In this document: positions 27,917 through 36,755 of the stretch, one piece after another | Numbering within the stretch: position 1 is the first letter of the stretch | Layout of the letters: every line of letters begins with the position of its first letter | Assembly: GCF_903815225.1 (NCBI RefSeq) | Contig: NZ_LR813084.1 | Span: 4,736,001-4,800,000 of the forward strand | DNA length: 64,000 bases | DNA from: Delftia tsuruhatensis | GTDB lineage: Bacteria > Pseudomonadota > Gammaproteobacteria > Burkholderiales > Burkholderiaceae_C | Direction: 5' to 3' | Position numbers and translations under genes: made by a program | The notes under the pieces: generated by a model | The model's input: the letters and a program-made list of their open reading frames with translations, nothing else | Databases searched by the model: none | What the model was told of the DNA's origin: nothing

Positions 27917-28439
27917 GGGTGAAGGAACTGCAGCCCCTATGACGGCATGTTGGCAGGATCAAGCGGCAAGAGATCGCTGACTGCGTATCGATATCGCCAA
28001 GGGAGGCTGCTCTTCTCAGACGACGGCAAACAGCCATAAGCGGTCATCCGCTCCCAGCTTCCGGGCGACGGCTTCAGGCTGGTTGCCGACGTTCAGAGGA
28101 GACAACCAGACGACGGCTCTCGACCCGTTGCAGTCAATCAAGCCGTCACTGGCAATGTCTGCTGTGCAGCGATTGCTGTCGCTCATGGTCTCATCGTGAA
28201 CATTCAGTCACGGCCGCATACCGGTCATCCGAGCACCAAGGCTCAAGCCGGCCCTGCGACGGACTTCAGTTAACTAGTCGACGGTGACCCAGGGGACTCC
28301 TGGAAATCCGCTATAGCGGCCCAAGAATAGGCGCTGGCGACACAAAGGTGGCGTTCAGCGCATTCCACAGGAGCCGAGGCGACTTCGCAGCTGTCTACCG
28401 TCATACTTCACGCAACGCTGAATCATTTGCAAAGTTGCC
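27917..28439. other. Gene-poor stretch, probable degraded accessory DNA
   Basis: These 523 bases between the XRE remnant and the GNAT gene have lower GC than the flanks and no frame above 60 codons. One 57-codon frame on the - strand (28016-28186) is the only candidate. No terminal repeats, transposase traces or tRNA are seen. Confidence 0.5.
28016..28186 (-). CDS. Possible small protein (56 residues)
   Basis: ATG at 28186 with a weak GATGAGA ribosome-binding sequence runs to TGA at 28016. The peptide starts MSDSNRCTADIASDG and ends ARKLGADDRLWLFAVV. It has balanced composition and a hydrophobic C-terminus but no recognised family. It may be a remnant or chance. Confidence 0.28.
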   Translation of the reverse strand: MSDSNRCTADIASDGLIDCNGSRAVVWLSPLNVGNQPEAVARKLGADDRLWLFAVV

Positions 28440-28877
28440 ATGTACACACTCCGCGCATCACGTCCTGAAGATGGTGCCGCCCTGGTTGACCTTTGGCGGC
28501 GTTCCGTAGACGCCACCCATCACTTCCTCAGTCCCGATGATCGAAAGGCAATTGATGCCGAAGTGGTCGCGTTTCTACCTCATGCGCCGGTGACTGTTGC
28601 TGTCGATGAGCATGACCAGCCCCATGGCTTCATGCTGATCGATGGCACGCACATGGAGGCGCTGTTCATCGATCCGGATGTCCGTGGCACCGGCATCGGC
28701 CGCCAGTTGTTGCAGCATGGATTGGCGCTGCACGGGAAATTGAGCACAGACGTCAACATGCAGAACTCCCAAGCGGTTGGCTTCTATCAACGGATGGGGT
28801 TCGTTGAAACAGGGCGTTCGGAGGTGGATTCGCAGGGACGCCCTTATCCTCTTATTCACCTGCGATACCAGGGCTAG
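28440..28877 (+). CDS. GNAT family N-acetyltransferase
   Basis: This 145-residue protein is of the YjaB-like kind. The acetyl-CoA-binding motif A is MEALFIDPDVRGTGIGRQLL (the R-x-x-G-x-G/A loop is RGTGIG), and motif B is NSQAVGFYQRMGFVETGR. The start MYTLRASRPEDGAALVDLW is a typical GNAT N-terminus. It is preceded by 520 gene-poor bases. The substrate is unknown. Confidence 0.9.
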   Translation: MYTLRASRPEDGAALVDLWRRSVDATHHFLSPDDRKAIDAEVVAFLPHAPVTVAVDEHDQPHGFMLIDGTHMEALFIDPDVRGTGIGRQLLQHGLALHGKLSTDVNMQNSQAVGFYQRMGFVETGRSEVDSQGRPYPLIHLRYQG

Positions 28878-28949
28878 CTGGAAGCAGGCCGCTGCGCCTC
28901 GGCTTGAGGCTGGGGTTTGTCTACCAGACCGGGAGCATTCCAGTTCGAC

Positions 28950-29885
28950 TCAGGGTCGTTCCTCTGCCGCGTTTTCTGCGGGCGGCTTCAGCCCGTCAGC
29001 CAGCGCCGCCCCCAGCGCCTCGATGACCGCCCGCACGCCCGGCACGTTGCGGCGGTCGCGGTGATAGGCCAGGTACACCGGGCAGGACGGCAGTGGCGCA
29101 TCCACCTCCAGCCGCACCAGGCCGGGCACGGCATGGGCCATGGCGTCGGGCAGCAGGCAGATGCCCTGCCCTTGCTCCGTGGCCTCCTGGCGGGCCAGGT
29201 CGGAGCCGGATCGAAAGACGAATCGGGAGGCGCCCCGGCTGGCCAGCCACTGGTTGGATGCGTCCTGCCTGCCGGTGGCCAGGTCCTGCCCCACGAAATC
29301 TTGGTTGGCGAAGTCCTGCACGCGCAGCTGGCGGCCCGGCAGGCGCTGCTCGACATAGCCCTGCGAGGCGTACAGGCCAAATGTCAGTTGCCCCGCCCAT
29401 TTTTCCACCACCACGGCCGAACTGGAGCGTCCGACCCTGAGCGCGACATCCACTTCGCGCCGCCCCACATCCGTGAAGCGCGACTCCACGGCCACTTCGA
29501 TATGCAGTCCGGGGTGCGCGCTTCTCAACTGCGAGAGCACGGCGGTCACGGGCTTCACGAAGCCCTCGCCCATGCTGACGCGGATGGTGCCGGTCAGCGC
29601 ATGGGCCTTCTCATCGGGCCGGTCGTCGCGCTTGATACCGCCCAGCCCCAGCTCGAACTGCTCGGCCAGCTCCACCAGTTCCATCGCATCGGGCTCGACC
29701 GTCGTGCCTGCACTGCTGCGCTGTACCAGGACCCGCCCCAGGGAATGCTCCAGTGCCTCGATGCGCCGTGCGACGGTGGAGGTGGACAGGCCCAGGGCAG
29801 CGCCCGCGGCAAGAAGGCTGTGGTGGCGGTGCAGCGCCAGGAGCACGCGCAGGTCATCCCAGGTGGTCGGCGATTGGGTTTTCAT
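28950..29885 (-). CDS. LysR family transcriptional regulator
   Basis: This 311-residue protein has an N-terminal winged HTH (WDDLRVLLALHRHHSLLAA, then LGLSTSTVARRIEALEHSLG) and a periplasmic-binding-like effector domain. It is transcribed away from the SDR gene with 66 bases between the start codons, the usual arrangement for a LysR regulator and its target. The effector is unknown. Confidence 0.92.
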   Translation of the reverse strand: MKTQSPTTWDDLRVLLALHRHHSLLAAGAALGLSTSTVARRIEALEHSLGRVLVQRSSAGTTVEPDAMELVELAEQFELGLGGIKRDDRPDEKAHALTGTIRVSMGEGFVKPVTAVLSQLRSAHPGLHIEVAVESRFTDVGRREVDVALRVGRSSSAVVVEKWAGQLTFGLYASQGYVEQRLPGRQLRVQDFANQDFVGQDLATGRQDASNQWLASRGASRFVFRSGSDLARQEATEQGQGICLLPDAMAHAVPGLVRLEVDAPLPSCPVYLAYHRDRRNVPGVRAVIEALGAALADGLKPPAENAAEERP

Positions 29886-29951
29886 GAATGCAAATCAGCT
29901 TACCAGCGCTGCCCATTCCCAGGCGGGCACCCCGTCGCAATACTCGAGTGC

Positions 29952-30734
29952 ATGAAAACCCCTTTTGATTTCTCGCAGAAAACCGTCCTGGTGACCGGTG
30001 CCTCCATGGGCATCGGCGAAGGTTTCGCCAGGGAGCTTGCACGCCGTGGCGCCAAGGTCGTGCTGGTCGCGCGCAGCCGCGACAGGCTCGAAAAGCTCGC
30101 TGGCGAATTGCCCGGCGCCACATTCCTGGTCGAAGACCTGGCGACACCCGGGGCGGCCCGGCGGGTGTTCGATGCCGTCACCACCAGGGGCCTGCTGCCG
30201 GATGTGCTGGTGAACAATGCGGGCTTCGGCACCCACGGCGGGTTCGATGCCCTGACGCTGGCCGTGCAGCGCGAGGCCATCGACCTGAACGTGTGCGCCC
30301 TGGTGGAGCTGACGCGCCTGCTGCTGCCCGTGCTGGAGCACAGGCAGGGGGGCGTCATCAACGTCGCCTCCACGGCGGCGTTCCAGCCGGTGCCCTACAT
30401 GGCGGTCTACGCGGCCACCAAGGCCTTCGTGCTTTCGTTCAGCGAGGCACTCTGGGCCGAGTACCGGCCACGCGGCGTGCGGGTGCTGGCCCTGTGCCCG
30501 GGCGCTACCGAGACGGCCTTCTTCACCCGTGCCGGCGAAGCCGCGGCCTTCGGGAAAAAAGCGTCCGCCGAAGAGGTGGTTCGCCTCGGATTGAAGGCCT
30601 TCGGCGCGAACCGCGCCTCGGTGGTGCACGGATGCGCCAACTACCTGACGGCCCTGGGCGCGCGCATTGCCACGCGCGAGTTCATGGCCCGGTTCACGGC
30701 GCGCGTGATGAGGCCTGCAGTGCACCCGGCTTGA
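29952..30734 (+). CDS. Short-chain dehydrogenase/reductase (SDR)
   Basis: This 260-residue classical SDR has the NAD(P) motif TGASMGIG, NNAG at about 92-95, and catalytic Ser, Tyr and Lys in NVASTAAF and VYAATKAF (YxxxK). An Arg pair after the first beta strand (ARSRDR) favours NADPH. The ATG follows the divergent LysR gene; the frame open upstream to 28917 is a shadow. Substrate unknown; ketone or fatty-acyl-type reductases are near in character. Confidence 0.92.
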   Translation: MKTPFDFSQKTVLVTGASMGIGEGFARELARRGAKVVLVARSRDRLEKLAGELPGATFLVEDLATPGAARRVFDAVTTRGLLPDVLVNNAGFGTHGGFDALTLAVQREAIDLNVCALVELTRLLLPVLEHRQGGVINVASTAAFQPVPYMAVYAATKAFVLSFSEALWAEYRPRGVRVLALCPGATETAFFTRAGEAAAFGKKASAEEVVRLGLKAFGANRASVVHGCANYLTALGARIATREFMARFTARVMRPAVHPA

Positions 30735-30811
30735 ATGTCTCTGGTTCTCGTGGATGCAAGGCAGAATCAGGCCGCAAGTTCCGACGCATCCCCCCCTCAA
30801 CTCAAATACCC

Positions 30812-31438
30812 ATGCGATTTCTGCTCTCGTGCCTCATGGCGGCCTTGCTGCTGACGGCCTGCGAAACGGCCACGCCGCGCAGGGCCGTCCTGGCCATGGA
30901 CGAGACATCGGCCATCCCGGGGCCGGCCAGTGCCGTTGTCGTCTCGCGCGTGCACATTCTTTCGGCGCGCGAGGACGGCAACATCAGCTTCGCCTACCGG
31001 GGCAACGCAGCCGGGCCGGATTTCTCCTGGGGCGCCTCCACGGACTTTGGAGAGGGCAAGCGGCTGTTCCTGCCCTTCACCCGGGCGGGGGAACTGGTGG
31101 CCTACGAGGTGCTCCCCGGCTGGATATGCGCCGACGAAATACACTTCGGCCAGCACTACCCGTCCCTTCCCATGCGTTCCGCGCGAATCGGTGACCTGGG
31201 CAAGGAGGACTGCGTCCGGCTGCAGGCGGGCGAGGTCACCTATGTCGGAGATTTCGTGATCCAGCGCACGGGCGGCAGCGGGTTTCGCTACGCCACGGTG
31301 CTGACGGCGCGCGGTGAGGCCGAGGTCCGCGACATGGTGCGTACGCATCTGGCGGACTGGCCCATGGTTTCGAAGCGCATCGACAAGAACCGGCCCCAGG
31401 ACGCCAGGCCCGAACCCGTCGACGCCCGGTCGCCCTGA
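30812..31438 (+). CDS. Hypothetical lipoprotein
   Basis: This 208-residue product has a lipoprotein signal (MRFLLSCLMAALLLTAC, lipobox LLTAC, Cys17). The mature part alternates beta-type segments (SAVVVSRVHILSAREDGNISF, LFLPFTRAGELVAYEVLP) and includes two Cys residues (GWICADE, KEDCVRL). No family recognised. The start was placed at the signal peptide; upstream in-frame sequence overlaps the SDR gene. Confidence 0.75.
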   Translation: MRFLLSCLMAALLLTACETATPRRAVLAMDETSAIPGPASAVVVSRVHILSAREDGNISFAYRGNAAGPDFSWGASTDFGEGKRLFLPFTRAGELVAYEVLPGWICADEIHFGQHYPSLPMRSARIGDLGKEDCVRLQAGEVTYVGDFVIQRTGGSGFRYATVLTARGEAEVRDMVRTHLADWPMVSKRIDKNRPQDARPEPVDARSP

Positions 31439-31499
31439 AGGGCCATCCGCGGGTTCGGCAGATGGCACGGGCTTCGCAGGAGCGGCGCCGGCCTGCCGG

Positions 31500-34400
31500 T
31501 CAACGGCGGCCGCGCCCCGCACGCACGCCCAGCCAGGCCATGCACAGGACCAGCAGGGCCAGGGCCTGCGGCGACAGGAAAGGGATGGGAACACCTGCCG
31601 GAGCGGCCCCCCCGACCGGCACTGCCAGCCCACCCGGGTCGGTGAGGTTGCCATCGGCCATGGCGTCGGTGTCGCCCAGGCCTCCATCGGTCAGCGTGAT
31701 CGCAATGGTGCGGGCATCGATCCGTGCCATGGGCAGGCGGTGCCAGTGCGGCGCTGCGGTGGGGCTGGTCCGTCCGTACTTCCAGTATCCGGCACCTTCC
31801 GGCAGGGCCGCCGGATATCGGATGTGGAAGGTCACCGCATTGCCCTGCCCGGCATTCTCCAGCACGAAACCCGCCAGCCCGAACGGGAAATGGAACCCTT
31901 CCAGCGGCGGCACACCCGCCTGCGCCTGCGTGGTGATGCGCGCCTGCGAGTAGTAGGCGTGGGCCGGCAGCGGCCGCAGGGCGCCGTGCACCGTGAACTC
32001 GACCGCGCCCTGCCCGCCCGGCGACGGGCCCTGGAACGCAAGCCGGCCACCAGCGCCCGGCTGCTGGGCGGCCACCGTGTTGCGCAGCGTCAATCCCGCC
32101 GATGCGCCACCGCCCACGGCAGCCACGGTATAGCTGCCATGCAGGGCGTTCGCCGTGGCCTCGACCGACGCCATCCCCTGGGCATCGGTCACGGCCTGCA
32201 CGCTGGCACCGCCCCCCGCGAACCGGGCCGAGGGTCCCGACCCGGGAGCCGTGAACGTGATGGCCCGGTTCGCCAGCGGCTGGCCATGGGCGTCGCTCAG
32301 CCTCAGGCGCAGCAGCTGGCCAAACCGGGTGCCGACCGGAGCGGATTGCGGCGAGCCGTCCACCACGGCCATGGTGGCCTCGGGGCCTGCACAGGTCTGC
32401 GCATCGGCCACGGCCTGCGGGAAAGGCTGGTTGGCAAGGCCCGTGAGGACGATGTCATCGACCTGCCAGCCCGCGCTGGCAAAGACACTGTCGCTGTGGA
32501 TCACCCAGGCCAGGCGCACGGCCCGCCCGGAATAGGCGCCCCCCAGGTTGACCGAGGCCTGGATGAAACCGGGCAAGGCCGCACTGTCGCCGACAAAGGC
32601 CGGTTCGCCCTGCGCCGGGTTGCCGCCGCCCTCGGCCAGGATGCCGTTGTAGGCCAGGCCATCGACACGCTGCCAGGTGCTGCCGTCGTCGGTGGAGATC
32701 ATCAGCTGCCCGCCGTCATAGTGGTACGCCCCATCCGTTTCGAACGCGTGCCGGTGCCGGAACGAAACGGTGAAGTCGCCGGTACTCGCCACCTGCAGCA
32801 AGGGGGTCTGCATCCGGTGCGATCCGGCCACCCCTGGCGAGCCCGCCGCATAGAAAAGATTGGGCGCGGCCTCCACCGCCACGCCCCAGGCGTCCGCGTA
32901 CTGCGGCGAGGTACTGGTGAACGTCATGGCCGATGGCAGTGCATCGGCGCTGTCCGTGGCCGAGCGTCCAGCATGCACGTCCAGGTTCAAGGGAACGGCC
33001 AGGTAGTTGTGCTGCGGCCCCTGGGGCTGGCCGGGATGGCTGACAGCCGCCGTGATGCGCCCCAGCGCGGGGGCCGCCAGCCCGTTCAGGCGTATGCGGG
33101 CCGTGACCACCGCGCTTTGGCCGGGTGCCAGGGAGGGGACGCCGGTCTGGTTGCCATCCGGAAACTCCAGGCCCGTGAGGTTCGCCCCCCAGCTCACCTC
33201 CCCCTGGTCCACGGCAGCCCAGCCCTGGTTGCGCAGCGTCAGCCGCAGCACCGCGGTCTCGCCGCTGTCCAGGAAACGGTCCGCGTCGCAGCGCTGGCTG
33301 CCGGCCTGCTCCAGCGACAGGGAGAAGGCATCAGCCTCCAGCATCCCTCCCGTGGAATAGCTTTCCACCACGCCATCATTGGTGACGGTATAGCGGTCGT
33401 ACGGGGATCGCGCCAAGGCACCTGCTCCGCGTTTGGCAAAGGCTTGCGCAAAGCGCCGGTGGTCCGCCGGGTCCATCGCCAGGGCCGCGGCCAGCAGCGC
33501 ATCGCGCGCCTCGGTCAGCACGGGGTCGATGGGCGTGAGCTTGTAACCCGCCACCAGGTAACGCTTCATGCGGTCCTGCGCCTCATGGAACGGATGGGCA
33601 TTGAGCAGGGCCACATAGCACTCCCACAGCATGCTGGCCCAGACTTCGCCCATGTTGTGCGCTTCGGCGTTGTCACTGTCAAAGCCCGGGGCGGGTTGCG
33701 CAGGCAAGGCCTCGCTGCGCTGGATGTGCCTGAAAGTCAGCGGGTTCCTGGCCATGTCCGTGGAGTACGGATAGCGCCGCAGGCCGTACAGCGCCGAATC
33801 CAGGGCGTCCAGGGAAGGGCCTTGCACGGCGCCAGCCGCATAGGTCGCGGTGGCGTAGGCCCCTTGGTAGTTCGCGTTTCCAGGCCGTTGGCCATCCTCT
33901 TCGCCGGCCATCATCAACAGGGCATGGAAATCGCTCCAGCCCTCGCCCAGGCCGCGGGCATGGGGGGTGCCCAGGCCATTGGCATCGCCGATCAGCCGAT
34001 TGCTGATGTAGTGCCCCCACTCGTGGGTGATGATGGAATTGTCCAGCGCGCTGCTGCGGTAGACGGAACGTTGCCCAAGGCTGAGTGAAACGGTTTCCGG
34101 GACCGACAGGCGTTGCAGCCAGCGGTCGCCGTCGGCCTTGGAGATCTGCACCGTCGGGATGCGTATCTGCAAGCCAGGGTCGTGGATGCCCATGGACATG
34201 GGCCGTCCCGGACGATGGCCCACGATCACGACACCGACGGCGCCCGCACGCTGGGCCATGTCAGCCTTCATGTCGAAGGGGCATCCGGTCGCGCTGACCA
34301 GGGCGAAGCGGCCCGTGATGGCCGCCGGATTGGCGAGAGGCCCGCAGGCCTCGGCCGGCTCGGCCACGGCCACGCTGGCCTGTACGTCGGCGACGGGGGG

Positions 34401-35966
34401 GCCGAAATCCGCGCCCGCCGCGGCCACCGTTGCCGCGATCGCCGCCGGCGCCCGCACCTCCAGCCGCACGTCCTGATTGAGGTAGAGGTGCATGCTCATG
34501 CGCGGGGAGCTGCCGTCCGCAGGCACCACCATGGAGGCATTGTTGATCCTCGAGAGATCCAGTGCCTGCGCCACCATGGCATCGCCATCCAGGCCTGCGC
34601 GGCCGAAATTGTCGGCCTGGGCATTGCCCGCAGCCTCGTCGAAACCGGCCTCGTAGAACCAGTCATGCAGCCAGTTGTTCACATAGAACAGGTTGACCAC
34701 GGAAGCAGCCGCCTGGGACTTGTCGGACAAGGGGTCGCGCGCGTGATCGTAGGCATGGTCGAAGAGGCCCGGTGCCGTGGCACAGGCACGGAAGTCATCG
34801 GCCACCGGGCCTGTGCACTCGTCGGCGTCCACCGGTCCCAGGCCCTCGGGCTGCGAAAGGTTGGCGAAGGCCTGCACGTTGTTGCCCTGCGTCCAACGGG
34901 CACCATCGGGCAGCCAGGGATTGACGGCATGGCCCGCCGCCACCAGGCGGGAAGGCTCCAGCATGGGAGCGAAGCCATCGGGCAGCCCCGTGGGATGCGG
35001 CGAGGCGTTGCGCCCCTGCGGCCCTGGCAGTGGGACACCCGTTGCAGGGTCGGCCCAGGCGCGGTATCGGAAGGTCTGGGCATGCGCGTTCAGGGAGCTG
35101 CGCCTGAGCAGGCGTCCATCATCGGCGGCCACCACGTAGGAATAGGCATGCAGCAGGCCTTTCTCGCGCACCTGCAGTTCCACGTGGTAGGCACGGACCA
35201 GGCCCTGGGGCAGGCGGAACCACACGGGCCTGGTGCGTGCGGGCCCCAGCAGCCTGGCGCCTTGCGCGCCATGCACGCCCTCGGGCAGTCCCCACCATTG
35301 ATAGGGGCCCGGGGGGCGGCGGCCGGTGGCGGCCGCTCCTTGCAGTTGCGACGCCACGCCGGGTGCAAAGCCGAAATCCTGCAACGCACGGGCCAAGGCG
35401 TGCGTTGCGGCCAGTGCGCTCCCGGACGCCGGGCGCTGGTCCGGGGCCAGCGCCGTGCTGCCCAGATAGCCGCCAATGGCGCTGGCCTGCCCCCGGGCGT
35501 CGAACAGTACCGTGGCCTGCTCGCGGAAGACCTCGATGCCGTCGCGCTGGTTGGTCAGGCGCACCAGCCGGGCTCCCGCCGCGAGGTTTTGCACATGGTG
35601 CAGTGGCGCATCCTCCACCTCCCGCTCACTCAGGCCGTACAGGCCGGCCAGCCCCTTGAGCACCGAGCGGGCGGCGCCTGCGGGGTCCCGTGCCACGGCC
35701 TGCGCGCGCATGGGGAGCTCGGTCCGGGGCAGGGCTCCCAGCTGGACGAAGGTCGGCAGGCCCAGGCGTTCCTCGCGTGAAATCCGGTGGACCTGTGCAG
35801 GAAGCGGCTCACCGGCGGATGCGACATCGGCCTGCGCCCGCATGCGCAAAGGCGCGTCGCCCAGCGCGTCCAGCGCGGGCAGCTCCCTGCCCCAGGCTGC
35901 CGGGGGGGCGGCAAAGGCCGTGCATGCGGCGACCAGAATGGACAGTGGGTGCAGGCAAGAGGTCAT
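31500..35966 (-). CDS. Secreted M36 (fungalysin-type) metalloprotease with C-terminal anchor-like tail
   Basis: This 1488-residue protein has a signal peptide (residues 1-24, ending PAAWG). An FTP-like propeptide follows (about 80-330; GLYGLSEREVEDAPLHHV region). The M36 catalytic domain has zinc motif HEWGH at 648-652 followed by GLGEGWSDFHALL with the third ligand. A PA domain is inserted (GRFALVSATGCPFDMKADMA). C-terminal beta domains carry a bacterial Ig-like repeat (QPLANRAITFTAPG). The end has YWKYGRTSPTAAPHWHRLP and ITLTDGGLGDTDAMADG, typical of choice-of-anchor U domains, then IPFLSPQALALLVLCMAWLG and a basic end, like IPTL-CTERM. Starts further upstream lack a signal peptide. Confidence 0.88.
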   Translation of the reverse strand: MTSCLHPLSILVAACTAFAAPPAAWGRELPALDALGDAPLRMRAQADVASAGEPLPAQVHRISREERLGLPTFVQLGALPRTELPMRAQAVARDPAGAARSVLKGLAGLYGLSEREVEDAPLHHVQNLAAGARLVRLTNQRDGIEVFREQATVLFDARGQASAIGGYLGSTALAPDQRPASGSALAATHALARALQDFGFAPGVASQLQGAAATGRRPPGPYQWWGLPEGVHGAQGARLLGPARTRPVWFRLPQGLVRAYHVELQVREKGLLHAYSYVVAADDGRLLRRSSLNAHAQTFRYRAWADPATGVPLPGPQGRNASPHPTGLPDGFAPMLEPSRLVAAGHAVNPWLPDGARWTQGNNVQAFANLSQPEGLGPVDADECTGPVADDFRACATAPGLFDHAYDHARDPLSDKSQAAASVVNLFYVNNWLHDWFYEAGFDEAAGNAQADNFGRAGLDGDAMVAQALDLSRINNASMVVPADGSSPRMSMHLYLNQDVRLEVRAPAAIAATVAAAGADFGPPVADVQASVAVAEPAEACGPLANPAAITGRFALVSATGCPFDMKADMAQRAGAVGVVIVGHRPGRPMSMGIHDPGLQIRIPTVQISKADGDRWLQRLSVPETVSLSLGQRSVYRSSALDNSIITHEWGHYISNRLIGDANGLGTPHARGLGEGWSDFHALLMMAGEEDGQRPGNANYQGAYATATYAAGAVQGPSLDALDSALYGLRRYPYSTDMARNPLTFRHIQRSEALPAQPAPGFDSDNAEAHNMGEVWASMLWECYVALLNAHPFHEAQDRMKRYLVAGYKLTPIDPVLTEARDALLAAALAMDPADHRRFAQAFAKRGAGALARSPYDRYTVTNDGVVESYSTGGMLEADAFSLSLEQAGSQRCDADRFLDSGETAVLRLTLRNQGWAAVDQGEVSWGANLTGLEFPDGNQTGVPSLAPGQSAVVTARIRLNGLAAPALGRITAAVSHPGQPQGPQHNYLAVPLNLDVHAGRSATDSADALPSAMTFTSTSPQYADAWGVAVEAAPNLFYAAGSPGVAGSHRMQTPLLQVASTGDFTVSFRHRHAFETDGAYHYDGGQLMISTDDGSTWQRVDGLAYNGILAEGGGNPAQGEPAFVGDSAALPGFIQASVNLGGAYSGRAVRLAWVIHSDSVFASAGWQVDDIVLTGLANQPFPQAVADAQTCAGPEATMAVVDGSPQSAPVGTRFGQLLRLRLSDAHGQPLANRAITFTAPGSGPSARFAGGGASVQAVTDAQGMASVEATANALHGSYTVAAVGGGASAGLTLRNTVAAQQPGAGGRLAFQGPSPGGQGAVEFTVHGALRPLPAHAYYSQARITTQAQAGVPPLEGFHFPFGLAGFVLENAGQGNAVTFHIRYPAALPEGAGYWKYGRTSPTAAPHWHRLPMARIDARTIAITLTDGGLGDTDAMADGNLTDPGGLAVPVGGAAPAGVPIPFLSPQALALLVLCMAWLGVRAGRGRR

Positions 35967-36107
35967 GACGGAGCCCGGTAAGAGCGGCAGGGAATGCCAG
36001 GCCATCGGCCTCGCGGGATCGGGCGCAGTATGTGCAACAAGACGTGTACGCGTCCATCGCACAAAAAGACTAGGCCACGCCGTTTCAGCTTGTCCGATAC
36101 TTGCGCC

Positions 36108-36740
36108 ATGCCCTCCCGTTTGCTGCTCATCGACGACCACACGCTGTTTCGCACCGGCCTGCGCCTGATCGTGCAGGAGCATCCCGGGGTGGATGGCATC
36201 GCCGAGGCCGGCACCATCGCCCAGGCCTGCGCGCTGGCCCCGATGCCGGTCGACCTGGTGCTGCTGGACATCCTGATGCCGGGCATGAACGGGCTGGACG
36301 GGCTGCGCCCGCTGCGCGCGGCCTTTCCCCGTGCGCGCATCGTGCTGGTATCGGCCAGCGTGGCGCCGGACGCGGTGCGCGAGGCCCGTCTGCGCGGCGC
36401 CGACGGCTTTCTGCCCAAGTCCGCCAGCGGGGACGACATCCTGGCGGCCATCGACCTGGCGCTATCGGGCCGCAGCTGCTTTCCTGCGGCCGCAGCCGCC
36501 GAGCCCGCACCCGCGGCCACGCCGGCACTGACGGCCCGCCAGATCGACGTGCTGCGCCTGCTGTGCCTGGGCAAGTCCAACAAGCTGATCGCGCGCGATC
36601 TGGGGCTGAGCGAGAACACGGTGCGTGTCCACGTGGCCGCCATCTTCGGCCAGCTGGGCGTGGGCAGCCGCAGCGCGGCGCTGCTGCGTGCCCAAAGCCT
36701 GGGGCTGGTGGAGCCACCCGCCTCCCCGATCGCGGTCTGA
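36108..36740 (+). CDS. NarL/FixJ-type response regulator
   Basis: This 210-residue regulator has a receiver domain (LLLIDDHTLFRTGL, phospho-acceptor Asp54 in LVLLDILMPGMNG, Lys in FLPKSASG) and a LuxR-type HTH (LTARQIDVLRLLCLGKSNKLIARDLGLSENTVRVHV in outline). It is encoded 15 bases before a hybrid histidine kinase. It is divergent from the M36 protease, with 141 bases between starts, which makes the protease a candidate target. Confidence 0.93.
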   Translation: MPSRLLLIDDHTLFRTGLRLIVQEHPGVDGIAEAGTIAQACALAPMPVDLVLLDILMPGMNGLDGLRPLRAAFPRARIVLVSASVAPDAVREARLRGADGFLPKSASGDDILAAIDLALSGRSCFPAAAAAEPAPAATPALTARQIDVLRLLCLGKSNKLIARDLGLSENTVRVHVAAIFGQLGVGSRSAALLRAQSLGLVEPPASPIAV

Positions 36741-36755
36741 CGGGAAGCACTTTCC

